Below are positions 42,908 to 51,047 of a DNA stretch of 64,000 nucleotides, piece after piece (within the stretch, counting starts at the first letter, position 1; the number at the start of each line of letters is the position of its first letter). The stretch spans positions 1,364,001-1,428,000 of the forward strand of contig OY969913.1 of assembly GCA_963704515.1 (NCBI GenBank), read 5' to 3'. Made by a program: the position numbers and the translations under genes. Below the pieces are notes generated by a model. That model ran no database searches. It worked only from the letters and a program-made list of their open reading frames with translations, and had not been told where the DNA came from. This DNA comes from VRUE01 sp963704515. Lineage in GTDB: Bacteria; Actinomycetota; Thermoleophilia; Solirubrobacterales; 70-9.

Positions 42908-43013
42908 CTGGCTGGGCAGGGGTTCCGCTTAACTTTTTCGGTGTGGCGGGGGTGGGCTGGCGCCCGTTGCACCCGACGAAAAAGTACAAGACGCTCCACC
43001 CCTACCCAGTCAG
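42908..43013. repeat. Nested inverted repeat after guaA
   Basis: Outer arms 42908-42922 and 42999-43013 (CTGGCTGGGCAGGGG with CCCCTACCCAGTCAG, one mismatch and one G-T). Middle arms ACTTTTTCG (42932-42940) and CGAAAAAGT (42977-42985). Innermost GGGC/GCCC. It fills most of the 148-bp gap and could be a terminator or a structured RNA. Confidence 0.65.
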
Positions 43014-43037
43014 ACCTTCGCAGGGTTCCGGCCTTCC

Positions 43038-43838
43038 ATGACCCTGCCATTCGCTCTTTCTATTGCGATGCTTGGGGTGGTTCAGGCGGGGTTGGTGGCG
43101 TTGCCGCGGGCTCCGCCGCTGCCCGCGGGGCTGCGTGAGTTGCGCAGTCCGTGGTGGGCGGTGATTCCAGCCGGGTCGATTGTCCTCGTGGTGGCGGTGA
43201 TCGAACTAAGCTCGAATGCGGCGACATGGCTCACCTACCTGGCACTGGTTGCGGTGCCGCCGTTGGCGGCTCTGGCGCTGGCGATGCTTGTGCGTGGCGC
43301 CCGCGCGAGGTGGGCGTGGGGGGCGGTGCCGTTGTTTGCGCTTGCTTGGGTGACGCCAAGCTCGCTTGCGGGGGAGGCGGCGGCTACCGCGCTTACGGGG
43401 TTGGCTTGCGTGAGCCTTGGGTGGCTGCTCGTCTCGGCGGTGCCGGCTCGATGGGTGCGGCTTGGGGTCTATGCGATGGCGGTGGTCGACACGATCTACG
43501 TCAGCGCCAACATCCTTCAGGGCCCCAACGCCGTTCTCAATGCGGCAACTCCGGCCGCCGGCCTCCCGGCCCTCCAAACCATCCACTTCGGCTCGGCAGT
43601 CATGGGCTTCGGCGACCTCTTCATAGCCGCGGTAGTCGGCTGCCTCCTGGCGGCCGACGGGCCGATATGTCAAGGATGCCTTGACATATCGGCCCGTCGG
43701 CAGCGGATCGCGGCGGCGCTTGTGGTTGCGCTGGCGCTCGCCTTTGACCTGCTGTTCTTCGCGGTCGACGAGCTGCCGGCGACGGTGCCGGTTGCGGTCG
43801 CACTCGCCGTTGTTCAGCGAGGGCGGTCCAGGGCGTAG
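43038..43838 (+). CDS. Polytopic membrane protein with a palindrome-encoded insert
   Basis: 266 residues, about seven hydrophobic segments, no family recognised. Between two membrane segments (about residues 206-222) it reads DGPICQGCLDISARR, encoded exactly by the palindromic repeat. Removing it leaves a normal short loop (LLAAD to RQRIAAALVV). Codon use is otherwise like the chromosome. Confidence 0.65.
   Translation: MTLPFALSIAMLGVVQAGLVALPRAPPLPAGLRELRSPWWAVIPAGSIVLVVAVIELSSNAATWLTYLALVAVPPLAALALAMLVRGARARWAWGAVPLFALAWVTPSSLAGEAAATALTGLACVSLGWLLVSAVPARWVRLGVYAMAVVDTIYVSANILQGPNAVLNAATPAAGLPALQTIHFGSAVMGFGDLFIAAVVGCLLAADGPICQGCLDISARRQRIAAALVVALALAFDLLFFAVDELPATVPVAVALAVVQRGRSRA
43653..43701. 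repeat. Palindromic element (family 1, copy 2), in frame in a membrane protein gene
   Basis: The 45-bp core is identical to 33687-33731, including the ATG loop and its orientation; the arms extend two further bases on each side (GCCGAC/GTCGGC). The 45 bp add 15 codons without a stop. Confidence 0.9.
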
Positions 43839-43857
43839 CGGTGCGCGCTGACCGCTG

Positions 43858-44919
43858 TTAGCGCTGGACTATCGCTGGTCTGAATGCAGTATCCAGATCG
43901 AGGTACTGCTCTGGGTCGACCAGGAGGTCCTGGGCCAAGCGAACCGCCGATTCGCTGCCAGTTACCACTCGGTGCCAGTCGAACTGAACGTCCTTTTCTG
44001 TGCCCGACAGGAGCCGCATCTCCAGCTGTGCCTCGAAGCTCGCTCGATAGAAAGGATTTCCTATGAGGCTGCCGCATTGCACCATCCTGATCCCCTTCTC
44101 GAGCTGCTCTCGGGTTACGGTGCGTCGCAGCGCCCCGGCCGTCACGTCAGCCAGCTCCTCTGCCTCTGACTTGACTATGTTCTGTGCCACCGCATCGCCG
44201 CGCTCACTCGCATGGCAGACGTCAGCTGCGAATCGGGCAACCTCCTTCTTCACGTTCTCATCGCCCACGCCCAGGTCGCGCAATCTGTGAATCAGCGCCC
44301 TGTCGTCGCCGGGACGAACTCCATAGACCTCGCGCAGACGTTGAAGCAGAACTGATCGATTTCCATCCTCAAGGTCTCGGTAGGCGGCGCGGATCGCACG
44401 CAGGCCGATCCAAAACCCACTGCCATAGTCGCAAGCGACCCACTCATGTCCTCCGGACTGATACAGGACACGATTGGGGCCTCGGACGATGACATTGGAC
44501 CCGGTGCCGGCGATGATTATTCCATCTGCGCGGAATCCCAGCAGGAGGGAGACCGCATCGTTTGCGATCCCGACGGATTTGATGCGCTCCCCCAGAATGT
44601 CCGACGCCAGCTCGTTCAGGGCAAGTACATAGCGATCACGGGTCCACTCGGCGAATCCCGCGGCGCTGATCCACAGGTGCACGGGCAGGGCGCCTAGGGA
44701 GGATTCCTGAACTCGCATCTCGAGCGGTGCAAGGATGCTCCTTAGCGTGCTCGGAATCTGGCTCTCCTGGAGTGCTCCAGAGAGAGTCTCGGATACCTCG
44801 TAACTGCTTATCTGCGGGGGAGTGACCGTGCCTTCCCACTCCAAAATCTGCACATTGGTGCGAGTTCCTCCTGAGTCGACTCCGACGAAGATGCCTGGAA
44901 TTAAGTCATCTGGAGCCAA
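43858..44919 (-). CDS. BadF/BadG-type ATPase, N-acetylglucosamine-kinase-like
   Basis: 353 residues from TTG 44919, chosen because GGAGGAGGG lies just ahead. The actin-like ATPase motifs are FVGVDSGGTRTNVQIL, IANDAVSLLLG, IIIAGTGSNVIV and DYGSGFWIGL. In the family some members phosphorylate N-acetylglucosamine and others activate reductases. Base composition and codon use are visibly less GC-rich than in the neighbours (many A/T third positions), suggesting acquisition. It overlaps the small membrane-protein gene upstream. Confidence 0.8.
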   Translation of the reverse strand: MAPDDLIPGIFVGVDSGGTRTNVQILEWEGTVTPPQISSYEVSETLSGALQESQIPSTLRSILAPLEMRVQESSLGALPVHLWISAAGFAEWTRDRYVLALNELASDILGERIKSVGIANDAVSLLLGFRADGIIIAGTGSNVIVRGPNRVLYQSGGHEWVACDYGSGFWIGLRAIRAAYRDLEDGNRSVLLQRLREVYGVRPGDDRALIHRLRDLGVGDENVKKEVARFAADVCHASERGDAVAQNIVKSEAEELADVTAGALRRTVTREQLEKGIRMVQCGSLIGNPFYRASFEAQLEMRLLSGTEKDVQFDWHRVVTGSESAVRLAQDLLVDPEQYLDLDTAFRPAIVQR

Positions 44920-45284
44920 GATCCCTCCTCCACTGCGATGCCGGCGCGGCATATGGACGCGATGACGGTGTCAATTTCTCGAGCCGGGTAATCACACTCG
45001 ACGAAATGGGCAATCAGCGCACGGCGATCAACGCGACCTTCCGGGCTCTGAGTGGCAATTGCCCGTTTGGTCACAAGAGAAGCCAGGTCGTCATTGGCGG
45101 ATCGGGTTGGCGTAGCTGGCTCGGGTCGTCCCCCGAGAGTCAGGACAGTCGTCTTCAGCACGCTGATCTGACGCTGCAGATCCTTGTTGGACTGCTTGAT
45201 GCCCTGCGTTGCACGACGCTCGAACATGAAGCCGGTGGCGACTCCTGCTGCCAGCGATATGGCCTCTCCTAGTAGGGCGTTCAC
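44901..45284 (-). CDS. Small membrane-anchored protein paired with the BadF-like ATPase
   Basis: About 127 residues from GTG 45284 (GAGG nine bases upstream). An N-terminal membrane segment (LLGEAISLAAGVATGFMF), a short coiled coil (GIKQSNKDLQRQISVLKTTVLTL), a linker, and a C-terminal helical domain about 75-125 (KRAIATQ...RRALIAHFVECDYPAREIDTVIASICRAGIAVEE) that could be a winged-helix-like adaptor. No family recognised. Same lower-GC composition as its partner. Confidence 0.6.
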   Translation of the reverse strand: MNALLGEAISLAAGVATGFMFERRATQGIKQSNKDLQRQISVLKTTVLTLGGRPEPATPTRSANDDLASLVTKRAIATQSPEGRVDRRALIAHFVECDYPAREIDTVIASICRAGIAVEEGSWLQMT

Positions 45285-45401
45285 TTGTGAATCCTCAAAG
45301 GCGGTTCGCCGCGGGTCGCAGGTGATACCACACGCGCACATGACGAGGAATGTTCGAGGACTTGCAACTGCGCCGCGAGGGATCGCCGGGCGGCGCTGTG
45401 A

Positions 45402-46376
45402 CTAGCCCCAGGGAAGTGGGCCTGCTAGCTGTAGGCGTCCCACTTCTGCAGGTAGGGCAGCGGGTCGATCGGGCTGCCGCCCTGATACCAGCCGGGGGCG
45501 GTCCAGAATCTCGAAGTGGAGGTGGCAGGCGGTGGCGTCGCCGGTCTCGCCGACGACGCCGATCGGCTGGCCGGTGCGGACCGGTTCTCCCGCCTTCAGC
45601 GGAGAGGGTTCGGCGAGGTGTGCGTACATGAAGTCCATGCCGGTCCCCTTGCCGTCGATCACGATGTAGTTGCCCGCCGCTGACTGGTAGCCCGAGTACT
45701 GGACCGTGCCCCCGCGGGCGGCGACCAGCGGCGTGTCGCAGGCGGCCATCGTGTCCTGGCCCTCATGGGTGTGGCCGGCACGGGGGGCGCCGAAGCGTCC
45801 TGCTCCCATCGCGAATTCGTGCGGGCCGAGGATCGGGAACTGGTAGCCGTAGAGGGCGAAGCCGAGGCTGAGCGGCTCGCTCGAGGTGGCGGCGCGGGCG
45901 GCGCTTCTGGCGCTGGCGCTGGCGCCCTGCGGCTCGACCCGGAAGCTGTAGTGGCCGTTGGGCGCCGGCCGGCCGGCGCTCGTCGTCCCGTCCCAGCGGA
46001 TCGGCACCGTCGTTTCCGGCGCCACGCCGTTGCGGTAGAAGCTGCGCACGACTTCGCCGGTCGAGCTGACGACATCGACCTGGAGGTCGTTCTGGGCCTG
46101 GGTGCTGGAGATCGAGAAGCTGAGGCTCGGGGTGCGGAAGCCGTAGAAGAAGGACTTGTGGGGCGTTGCCTTGGCTGCGGTCAGGGTCAGCGTGCCGGCG
46201 GTCGGCGCTTCGCTGGGCGCGCCGCTGGGGCTGCCGGCGGGGGGTGGGCCGCCGGCTGCCGTCGGGGCGCCGCCGGTCGTCGCCAGGGCCGAGCCGGTGC
46301 CGATCGCCATCAGCGCCAGAACCGCGAATGTGAACGTCAATCCCGCCAACCAAGGCCGGGGTCTGTCGACCGCCAC
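45402..46376 (-). CDS. Secreted M23 peptidase, C-terminal end frameshifted
   Basis: 324 residues as read from GTG 46376. Signal peptide, Pro/Ala-rich linker, a FlgD-like Ig region (DVVSSTGEVVRSFYRNG...IRWDGTTSAGRPAPNGHYSFRV), then the LytM/M23 domain: GHTHEGQD (zinc His and Asp), YAHL, and the HLHFEI strand. After HFEI the reading frame turns into an unrelated tail. One base less near 45506 restores WTAPGWYQGG...PYLQKWDAYS and a stop at 45425, the usual end of this family. So there is a real frameshift or a sequence error. The upstream c-di-AMP leader fits a cell-wall hydrolase. Confidence 0.85.
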   Translation of the reverse strand: MAVDRPRPWLAGLTFTFAVLALMAIGTGSALATTGGAPTAAGGPPPAGSPSGAPSEAPTAGTLTLTAAKATPHKSFFYGFRTPSLSFSISSTQAQNDLQVDVVSSTGEVVRSFYRNGVAPETTVPIRWDGTTSAGRPAPNGHYSFRVEPQGASASARSAARAATSSEPLSLGFALYGYQFPILGPHEFAMGAGRFGAPRAGHTHEGQDTMAACDTPLVAARGGTVQYSGYQSAAGNYIVIDGKGTGMDFMYAHLAEPSPLKAGEPVRTGQPIGVVGETGDATACHLHFEILDRPRLVSGRQPDRPAALPAEVGRLQLAGPLPWG

Positions 46377-46380
46377 GTGC

Positions 46381-46534
46381 CCTCTCTTTCCTTCGCCTGC
46401 GGAGTTAGCTGTCGGGCTCGCGCTGAAAGAGATGCGCTACGACCTGTTCGGCCGATTCGCCCCTGGAACCTGCAACGGCTCCTGCGGTTCCTCCGCTCCC
46501 GCCCGGCGGTGCGGCCGGGATTCGGCGTTGTCAG
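46381..46534 (-). ncRNA. c-di-AMP riboswitch (ydaO-yuaA class) of the M23 peptidase gene
   Basis: Read on the minus strand, the leader holds the conserved blocks in order: ACGCCGAATCC, a hairpin, GGGGCGAATCGG (46451-46463), AGCCCGACAGCTAACTCC (46401-46419) and GGCGAAGGAAAGAGAGG at its 3' end. These are the signature of the ydaO class, which in Actinobacteria commonly precedes peptidoglycan hydrolase genes. It ends just before the GTG of the M23 gene. Confidence 0.88.
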
Positions 46535-46540
46535 CGAGGC

Positions 46541-46546
46541 AGTATA
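46541..46546 (-). promoter_or_regulatory. -10 of the riboswitch-M23 transcript
   Basis: TATACT on the minus strand, about seven bases before the inferred start of the riboswitch. No strong -35 is seen. Confidence 0.5.
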
Positions 46547-46632
46547 GGCGCGAATCAGGCGGCGTCCACCCCGAGGGCCGCTCGGTGGCTATCATCCCGT
46601 GGCCGCTGGGCGCTGCCCGCGGCTTTTCTCTG

Positions 46633-47067
46633 ATGAAGACCTATGTCGCCACACCCGCCAACCGCCAGCGCGACTGGTACGTCGTCGACGCCGAGGGCCA
46701 GACCCTGGGCCGCCTGGCGACCCGAATCGCCGATGCGCTGCGCGGCAAGCGCAAGCCGGAGTACACGCCCCACATCGACACCGGCGACTTCGTCGTCGTC
46801 GTCAACGCCGAGAAGATCCACGTCACCGGCGACAAGCTGAACCAGAAGCGCTACTGGCGCCACAGCGGCTACCCGGGCGGGATCAAGTCGCGGACCTTGG
46901 CCGAGATGCTCGAGCGTCGTCCCGAGGAGGTCATCCGCAAGGCGGTCAAGGGCATGCTCCCGCGCAACAGGCTGGCGCGCCAGCAGCTGACCAAGCTGAA
47001 GGTGTACGCCGGTCCCGACCACCCGCACGAGGCCCAGCAGCCCAAACCGATGGAGATCCAGACTTGA
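46633..47067 (+). CDS. rplM: Ribosomal protein L13
   Basis: 144 residues from ATG 46633. L13 hallmarks: RDWYVVDAEGQTLGRLATRIADALRGK, HIDTGDFVVVVNAEKI, TGDKLNQKRYWRHSGYPGG and KGMLPRNRLARQQL. The 5' region 46547-46632 has TATCAT at about 46588 as a possible -10. Its TGA overlaps the rpsI TTG start. Confidence 0.97.
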   Translation: MKTYVATPANRQRDWYVVDAEGQTLGRLATRIADALRGKRKPEYTPHIDTGDFVVVVNAEKIHVTGDKLNQKRYWRHSGYPGGIKSRTLAEMLERRPEEVIRKAVKGMLPRNRLARQQLTKLKVYAGPDHPHEAQQPKPMEIQT

Positions 47068-47804
47068 TCGACGAGCCGCAGGACAACGAGACTTCTGAGA
47101 CGCAGGACGAGGTAGCCGAGGACCAGGACGCCCAGGCCGAGACTCCAGTCGCCGAGGAGCCGGTTCAGCCCGAGGAGGAGACCGCCCCCGAGCCCGAGGC
47201 GCCCAAGGCCGAGGAGCCGGAGAAGAAGAAGGATGTGATTCCGGGGGCCGATCTGGAACCGATCGCGGTTGAGCCGGAGGAGCGGCCGCTGAGCGCCGAG
47301 GAGCAGGCGCGGCTGGAGGCGGAAGAGGAAGAGCGGGCGCAGAAAGAGGCTGCCCTGGCTGCCGAGGCCGAGGAGGAGCCGGCCCCCGCGAGCCGTGCCC
47401 CGGCCAAGATCGAGGGCGACGCCCGTTACCTCGCCACCGGCAAGCGCAAGACCTCGATCGCCCGCGTCACCCTGCTGCCCGGCAGCGGCAAGTTCACGAT
47501 CAACGACCGCGAGCTGGAAGAGTTCTTTCCCCGCCCGCTGCACCAGACGATCGCCCGCCAGCCGCTGACGATCACCGGCTACGACGGCAGCGTCGACGTC
47601 CGGGTGCGGGTCCACGGCGGCGGCATCAGCGGCCAGGCCGGGGCGGTCCGCCACGGCATCGCCCGAGCGCTGACCGAGGTTGACGCCGAGCTGCGCGGCG
47701 AGCTCAAGCGGCGTGGCTTCCTAACCCGCGACGCGCGCGCCAAGGAGCGTCGCAAGGCGGGGCTGAAGAAGGCCCGCAAGCGGCCTCAGTTCTCCAAGCG
47801 TTAG
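47064..47804 (+). CDS. rpsI: Ribosomal protein S9 with a long acidic N-terminal extension
   Basis: 246 residues from TTG 47064 (TTGA overlap with rplM). The S9 core starts near residue 118 (ARYLATGKRKTSIARV) and ends in the usual ARKRPQFSKR. The first 118 residues are an acidic, Pro-rich extension dominated by E, D, A, P and Q, ending in a helix-like EEQARLEAEEEERAQKEAAL. There is no stop or better start between, and rplM-rpsI coupling supports the long form. Confidence 0.93.
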   Translation: MIDEPQDNETSETQDEVAEDQDAQAETPVAEEPVQPEEETAPEPEAPKAEEPEKKKDVIPGADLEPIAVEPEERPLSAEEQARLEAEEEERAQKEAALAAEAEEEPAPASRAPAKIEGDARYLATGKRKTSIARVTLLPGSGKFTINDRELEEFFPRPLHQTIARQPLTITGYDGSVDVRVRVHGGGISGQAGAVRHGIARALTEVDAELRGELKRRGFLTRDARAKERRKAGLKKARKRPQFSKR

Positions 47805-47814
47805 GAGCTTCAAT

Positions 47815-49128
47815 TTGACCACGGGGCGCAAGCTCTTCGGAACCGACGGGGTCCGGGGGGCGGCCGGAACCTTCCTCACCGCGGAGTTGGCGACCGCGCT
47901 CGGTCGCGCCGCCACGGCGTCACTCGAGGCGCAGCACCCGCAGGTGCTGATCGTGCGCGACACGCGCGAGTCGGGACCGATGCTGGAGGCGGCGCTGGCC
48001 GCGGGGATCGCTGCCGCGGGCGGTGACGCGCTGCTCGGCGGCGTGCTGCCGACGCCGGCCGCGGCCGTGCTGGTCAGGCGGCTCGGCCTCGACCTGGCCG
48101 CGGTCGTCTCCGCCTCGCACAACCCCTACGGCGACAACGGGATCAAGTTCTTCTCGGCGCAGGGGACGAAGCTCGACGACGAGGCCGAGGCGGGGATCGA
48201 GGCCCTGATCGACGCCCAGGGGCCGGCGACCGAGCCCGGCCGGGTGCGCGAGCTGAACGGCGGCCTCGAGGACTACCTGCGGGCGCTTGAGTCGGCCTTC
48301 CCGCTCGACCTCAACGGTCGCACGGTGCTGCTTGACTGCGCCAACGGCGCCACTTTCCGCGCCGCCCCGGCGATCTTCGAGCGGCTCGGGGCGACGGTGG
48401 AGACGATCGGCGCCGAGCCGGACGGGCGCAACATCAACGCCGGCTGCGGCTCGACCCACCTCGACCGGATCGCCGCTGAGATCTCCGGGTCGGCGGCGAC
48501 GGTCGGGTTCGCCTTCGACGGCGACGGCGACCGGGTGCTGGCAGTCGACGGCGGCGGCCGCAGCCACGACGGCGACGAGCTGATCGCGCTCGCCGCTCGC
48601 GGTATGGCGGCCCGCGGCGAGCTCGACGGCGGCGTCGCGGTCACCGTGATGAGCAACTACGGCTTCCACCGGGCGATGGAGGAGCACGGGATCGAGGTGG
48701 CGGTGACCCAGGTCGGCGACCGCTACGTGCTCGACGAGCTGCGCGAGCGAGGCTGGCGCCTCGGCGGCGAGCAGTCCGGTCACATCATCGACACCCGCTT
48801 CGCCGCCACCGGCGACGGGATCGCCGCCGCCCTGGCGACGATGCGCGAGCTGGGCGATCGCGACCTTGCCGGGGTCGGGCCGATGGAGAAGCTGCCCCAG
48901 GTCCTGGTCAACGTCGAGGTCGCCGAGCGCGAGGCGATCGCCGGCGCCGAGGCGGTCTGGGCGGCGGTCGAGCGCGAGAACGAGGCGCTCGAGGGCCGCG
49001 GCCGCGTGCTGCTGCGTCCCTCCGGGACGGAGCCGCTCGTCCGGGTGATGGTCGAGGCGCCGAGCGCCGAGGAGGCGGACGCCGTCTGCGAGCGTCTTGT
49101 CACACTCGTCCGCAAAGAGCTGACCTGA
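47815..49128 (+). CDS. glmM: Phosphoglucosamine mutase
   Basis: 437 residues from TTG 47815. Active-site serine S101 in SASHNP; metal loop FDGDGDRVL; sugar loop GEQSGH; phosphate loop LLRPSGTEPLVRVM. It converts glucosamine-6-phosphate to the 1-phosphate for UDP-GlcNAc. glmS follows 33 bp later. Confidence 0.97.
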   Translation: MTTGRKLFGTDGVRGAAGTFLTAELATALGRAATASLEAQHPQVLIVRDTRESGPMLEAALAAGIAAAGGDALLGGVLPTPAAAVLVRRLGLDLAAVVSASHNPYGDNGIKFFSAQGTKLDDEAEAGIEALIDAQGPATEPGRVRELNGGLEDYLRALESAFPLDLNGRTVLLDCANGATFRAAPAIFERLGATVETIGAEPDGRNINAGCGSTHLDRIAAEISGSAATVGFAFDGDGDRVLAVDGGGRSHDGDELIALAARGMAARGELDGGVAVTVMSNYGFHRAMEEHGIEVAVTQVGDRYVLDELRERGWRLGGEQSGHIIDTRFAATGDGIAAALATMRELGDRDLAGVGPMEKLPQVLVNVEVAEREAIAGAEAVWAAVERENEALEGRGRVLLRPSGTEPLVRVMVEAPSAEEADAVCERLVTLVRKELT

Positions 49129-49161
49129 GCCGCGCGGCCTCTACCCTTACTCGCCTCCCTC

Positions 49162-51021
49162 ATGTGCGGAATCGTCGGATACGTCGGTGAGCGTCCGTGC
49201 CTCGACCTGCTGGTCGCCGGCCTGGAGAAGCTCGAGTACCGCGGCTATGACTCGGCCGGCGTCTCGGTGGTCGAGGACGGCCGGATCGAGAACGTGCGCG
49301 CGGTCGGCAACCTCGCCAACCTGCGCGCCGCGGTCGCCGAGCAGGCCGAGAACGGCGGCGGGGTCGCCGTGGCGGCGTCGGACGCGACCACGGGCGTCGC
49401 CCACACTCGCTGGGCCACGCACGGCCGGGTCACCGAGGAGAACGCCCACCCGCACGGCGACTGCAGCGACCGCATCCACATCGTCCTCAACGGGATCGTC
49501 GAGAACCACGCCGAGCTGCGCCGCGAGCTCGCCGAGCAGGGCCACCGCTTCAGCTCCGAGACCGACGCCGAGATCGTCGCCCACCTGATCGAGCGCAACT
49601 ACGACGGCGACCTGACCGCCGCCGTGCGCGCCTCCTTCGCCGAGCTGCGCGGCCACTACGCCTTCGTCGCGATGCACGCCGAGGAGCCCGAGCGCCTGGT
49701 CGGGGCGCGCCGCGAGTGTCCGCTGGTCGCCGGGATCGGCGAGGGGGAGACCTTCCTCGCCTCGGCGATCCCGGCCTTCCTCCCCGAGACCCGCCAGGCG
49801 GTGACGATCGAGAACGACGAGATCGTCACGATCGACTCCGCCGGGGTCGCGATTACCGACGCCGCCGGGGCGCCGGTCGAGCGCGCGCCGGAGACCGTCT
49901 CCTGGGACGAGGCCGCCGCCGAGAAGGGCGGCTACGAGACCTTCATGCTGAAGGAGATTCACGAACAGGCGGACGCCGTCGCCGAGACGATCGCCGACCG
50001 GCTGCCGGGAGAGGACGGCGTCGACCTCTCCGAACTGGAGCTCGGCGACGCCTACCTGCGCGACCTGGAGCGGATCGTGATCGTCGCCTGCGGGACCTCC
50101 TACCACGCCGGCCTGGTCGGCCGCTACGCGATCGAGGAGTGGGCGCGGGTGCCGGTCGAGATGGACGTCGCCTCCGAGTACCGCTACCGCAACCCGGTGA
50201 TCGGCGAGGGCGACCTGGTGATCGGCATCACTCAGTCGGGCGAGACCGCCGACACGCTGGCGGCGATGCGGCTGGCGCGCGAGAGCGGGGCGAAGGTGCT
50301 GACGGTGACCAACGTGATGGGCAGCCAGGCGACCCGCGACGCCGACAGCGTGCTCTACACCCGGGCCGGCCCGGAGGTCAGCGTCGCGGCGACCAAGACC
50401 TTCGTCGCCCAGGTCGCGGCGATGTACCTGCTCGGGCTGCGACTGGCGGAGCTGCGCGGGACGCTGCCGGCCGAGCGACTGCGCGAGCTGGTGGCGGAGC
50501 TGAAGGCGATCCCCTCGAAGATCGAGGCGACCCTGGCCGCCTGCGAGGAGCGCACGCGCGAGGTCGCCGCGTCCCAGCACGAGCGCGAGTTCTTCCTCTA
50601 CCTCGGCCGTCACATCGGCCTCCCGGTCTGCCTCGAGGGGGCGCTGAAGCTGAAGGAGATCTCCTACATCCCCACCGACGCCTACGCCGCCGGCGAGATG
50701 AAGCACGGGCCGATCGCCCTGCTGGACGAGTCGACGCCGGTGATCTGCGTGGCAACCGAGAGCCCCGTGCTGGGGAAGGTGCTGTCCAACGTCGAAGAGG
50801 TGCGCGCCCGCGGCGCGGCGACGATCGCGATCGCCACCGAGGGCGACGAGCGCGCCGCCGAGGTCGCCGACCAGACGATCGAGGTGGCCCGCACCGACTG
50901 GATCCTGCAGCCGATCGTCGCGATCCTCCCCCTGCAGTTGCTCGCCTACGACATCGCCCGCGCCCGCGGCCTCAACGTCGACCAGCCGCGCAACCTGGCG
51001 AAGACCGTGACGGTCGAGTAA
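49162..51021 (+). CDS. glmS: Glucosamine-6-phosphate synthase
   Basis: 619 residues. Nucleophile Cys2 after Met (CGIVGYVG); glutaminase domain with THGRVTEENAHPH; two SIS domains with CGTSYHAG, TQSGETADTL and LKLKEISYIPTDAYAAGEMKHGPIAL; C-terminal QPRNLAKTVTVE. It makes glucosamine-6-phosphate from fructose-6-phosphate and glutamine. Confidence 0.97.
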   Translation: MCGIVGYVGERPCLDLLVAGLEKLEYRGYDSAGVSVVEDGRIENVRAVGNLANLRAAVAEQAENGGGVAVAASDATTGVAHTRWATHGRVTEENAHPHGDCSDRIHIVLNGIVENHAELRRELAEQGHRFSSETDAEIVAHLIERNYDGDLTAAVRASFAELRGHYAFVAMHAEEPERLVGARRECPLVAGIGEGETFLASAIPAFLPETRQAVTIENDEIVTIDSAGVAITDAAGAPVERAPETVSWDEAAAEKGGYETFMLKEIHEQADAVAETIADRLPGEDGVDLSELELGDAYLRDLERIVIVACGTSYHAGLVGRYAIEEWARVPVEMDVASEYRYRNPVIGEGDLVIGITQSGETADTLAAMRLARESGAKVLTVTNVMGSQATRDADSVLYTRAGPEVSVAATKTFVAQVAAMYLLGLRLAELRGTLPAERLRELVAELKAIPSKIEATLAACEERTREVAASQHEREFFLYLGRHIGLPVCLEGALKLKEISYIPTDAYAAGEMKHGPIALLDESTPVICVATESPVLGKVLSNVEEVRARGAATIAIATEGDERAAEVADQTIEVARTDWILQPIVAILPLQLLAYDIARARGLNVDQPRNLAKTVTVE

Positions 51022-51047
51022 AAGCGTTTCCGCTACGCTCTTCGCGG

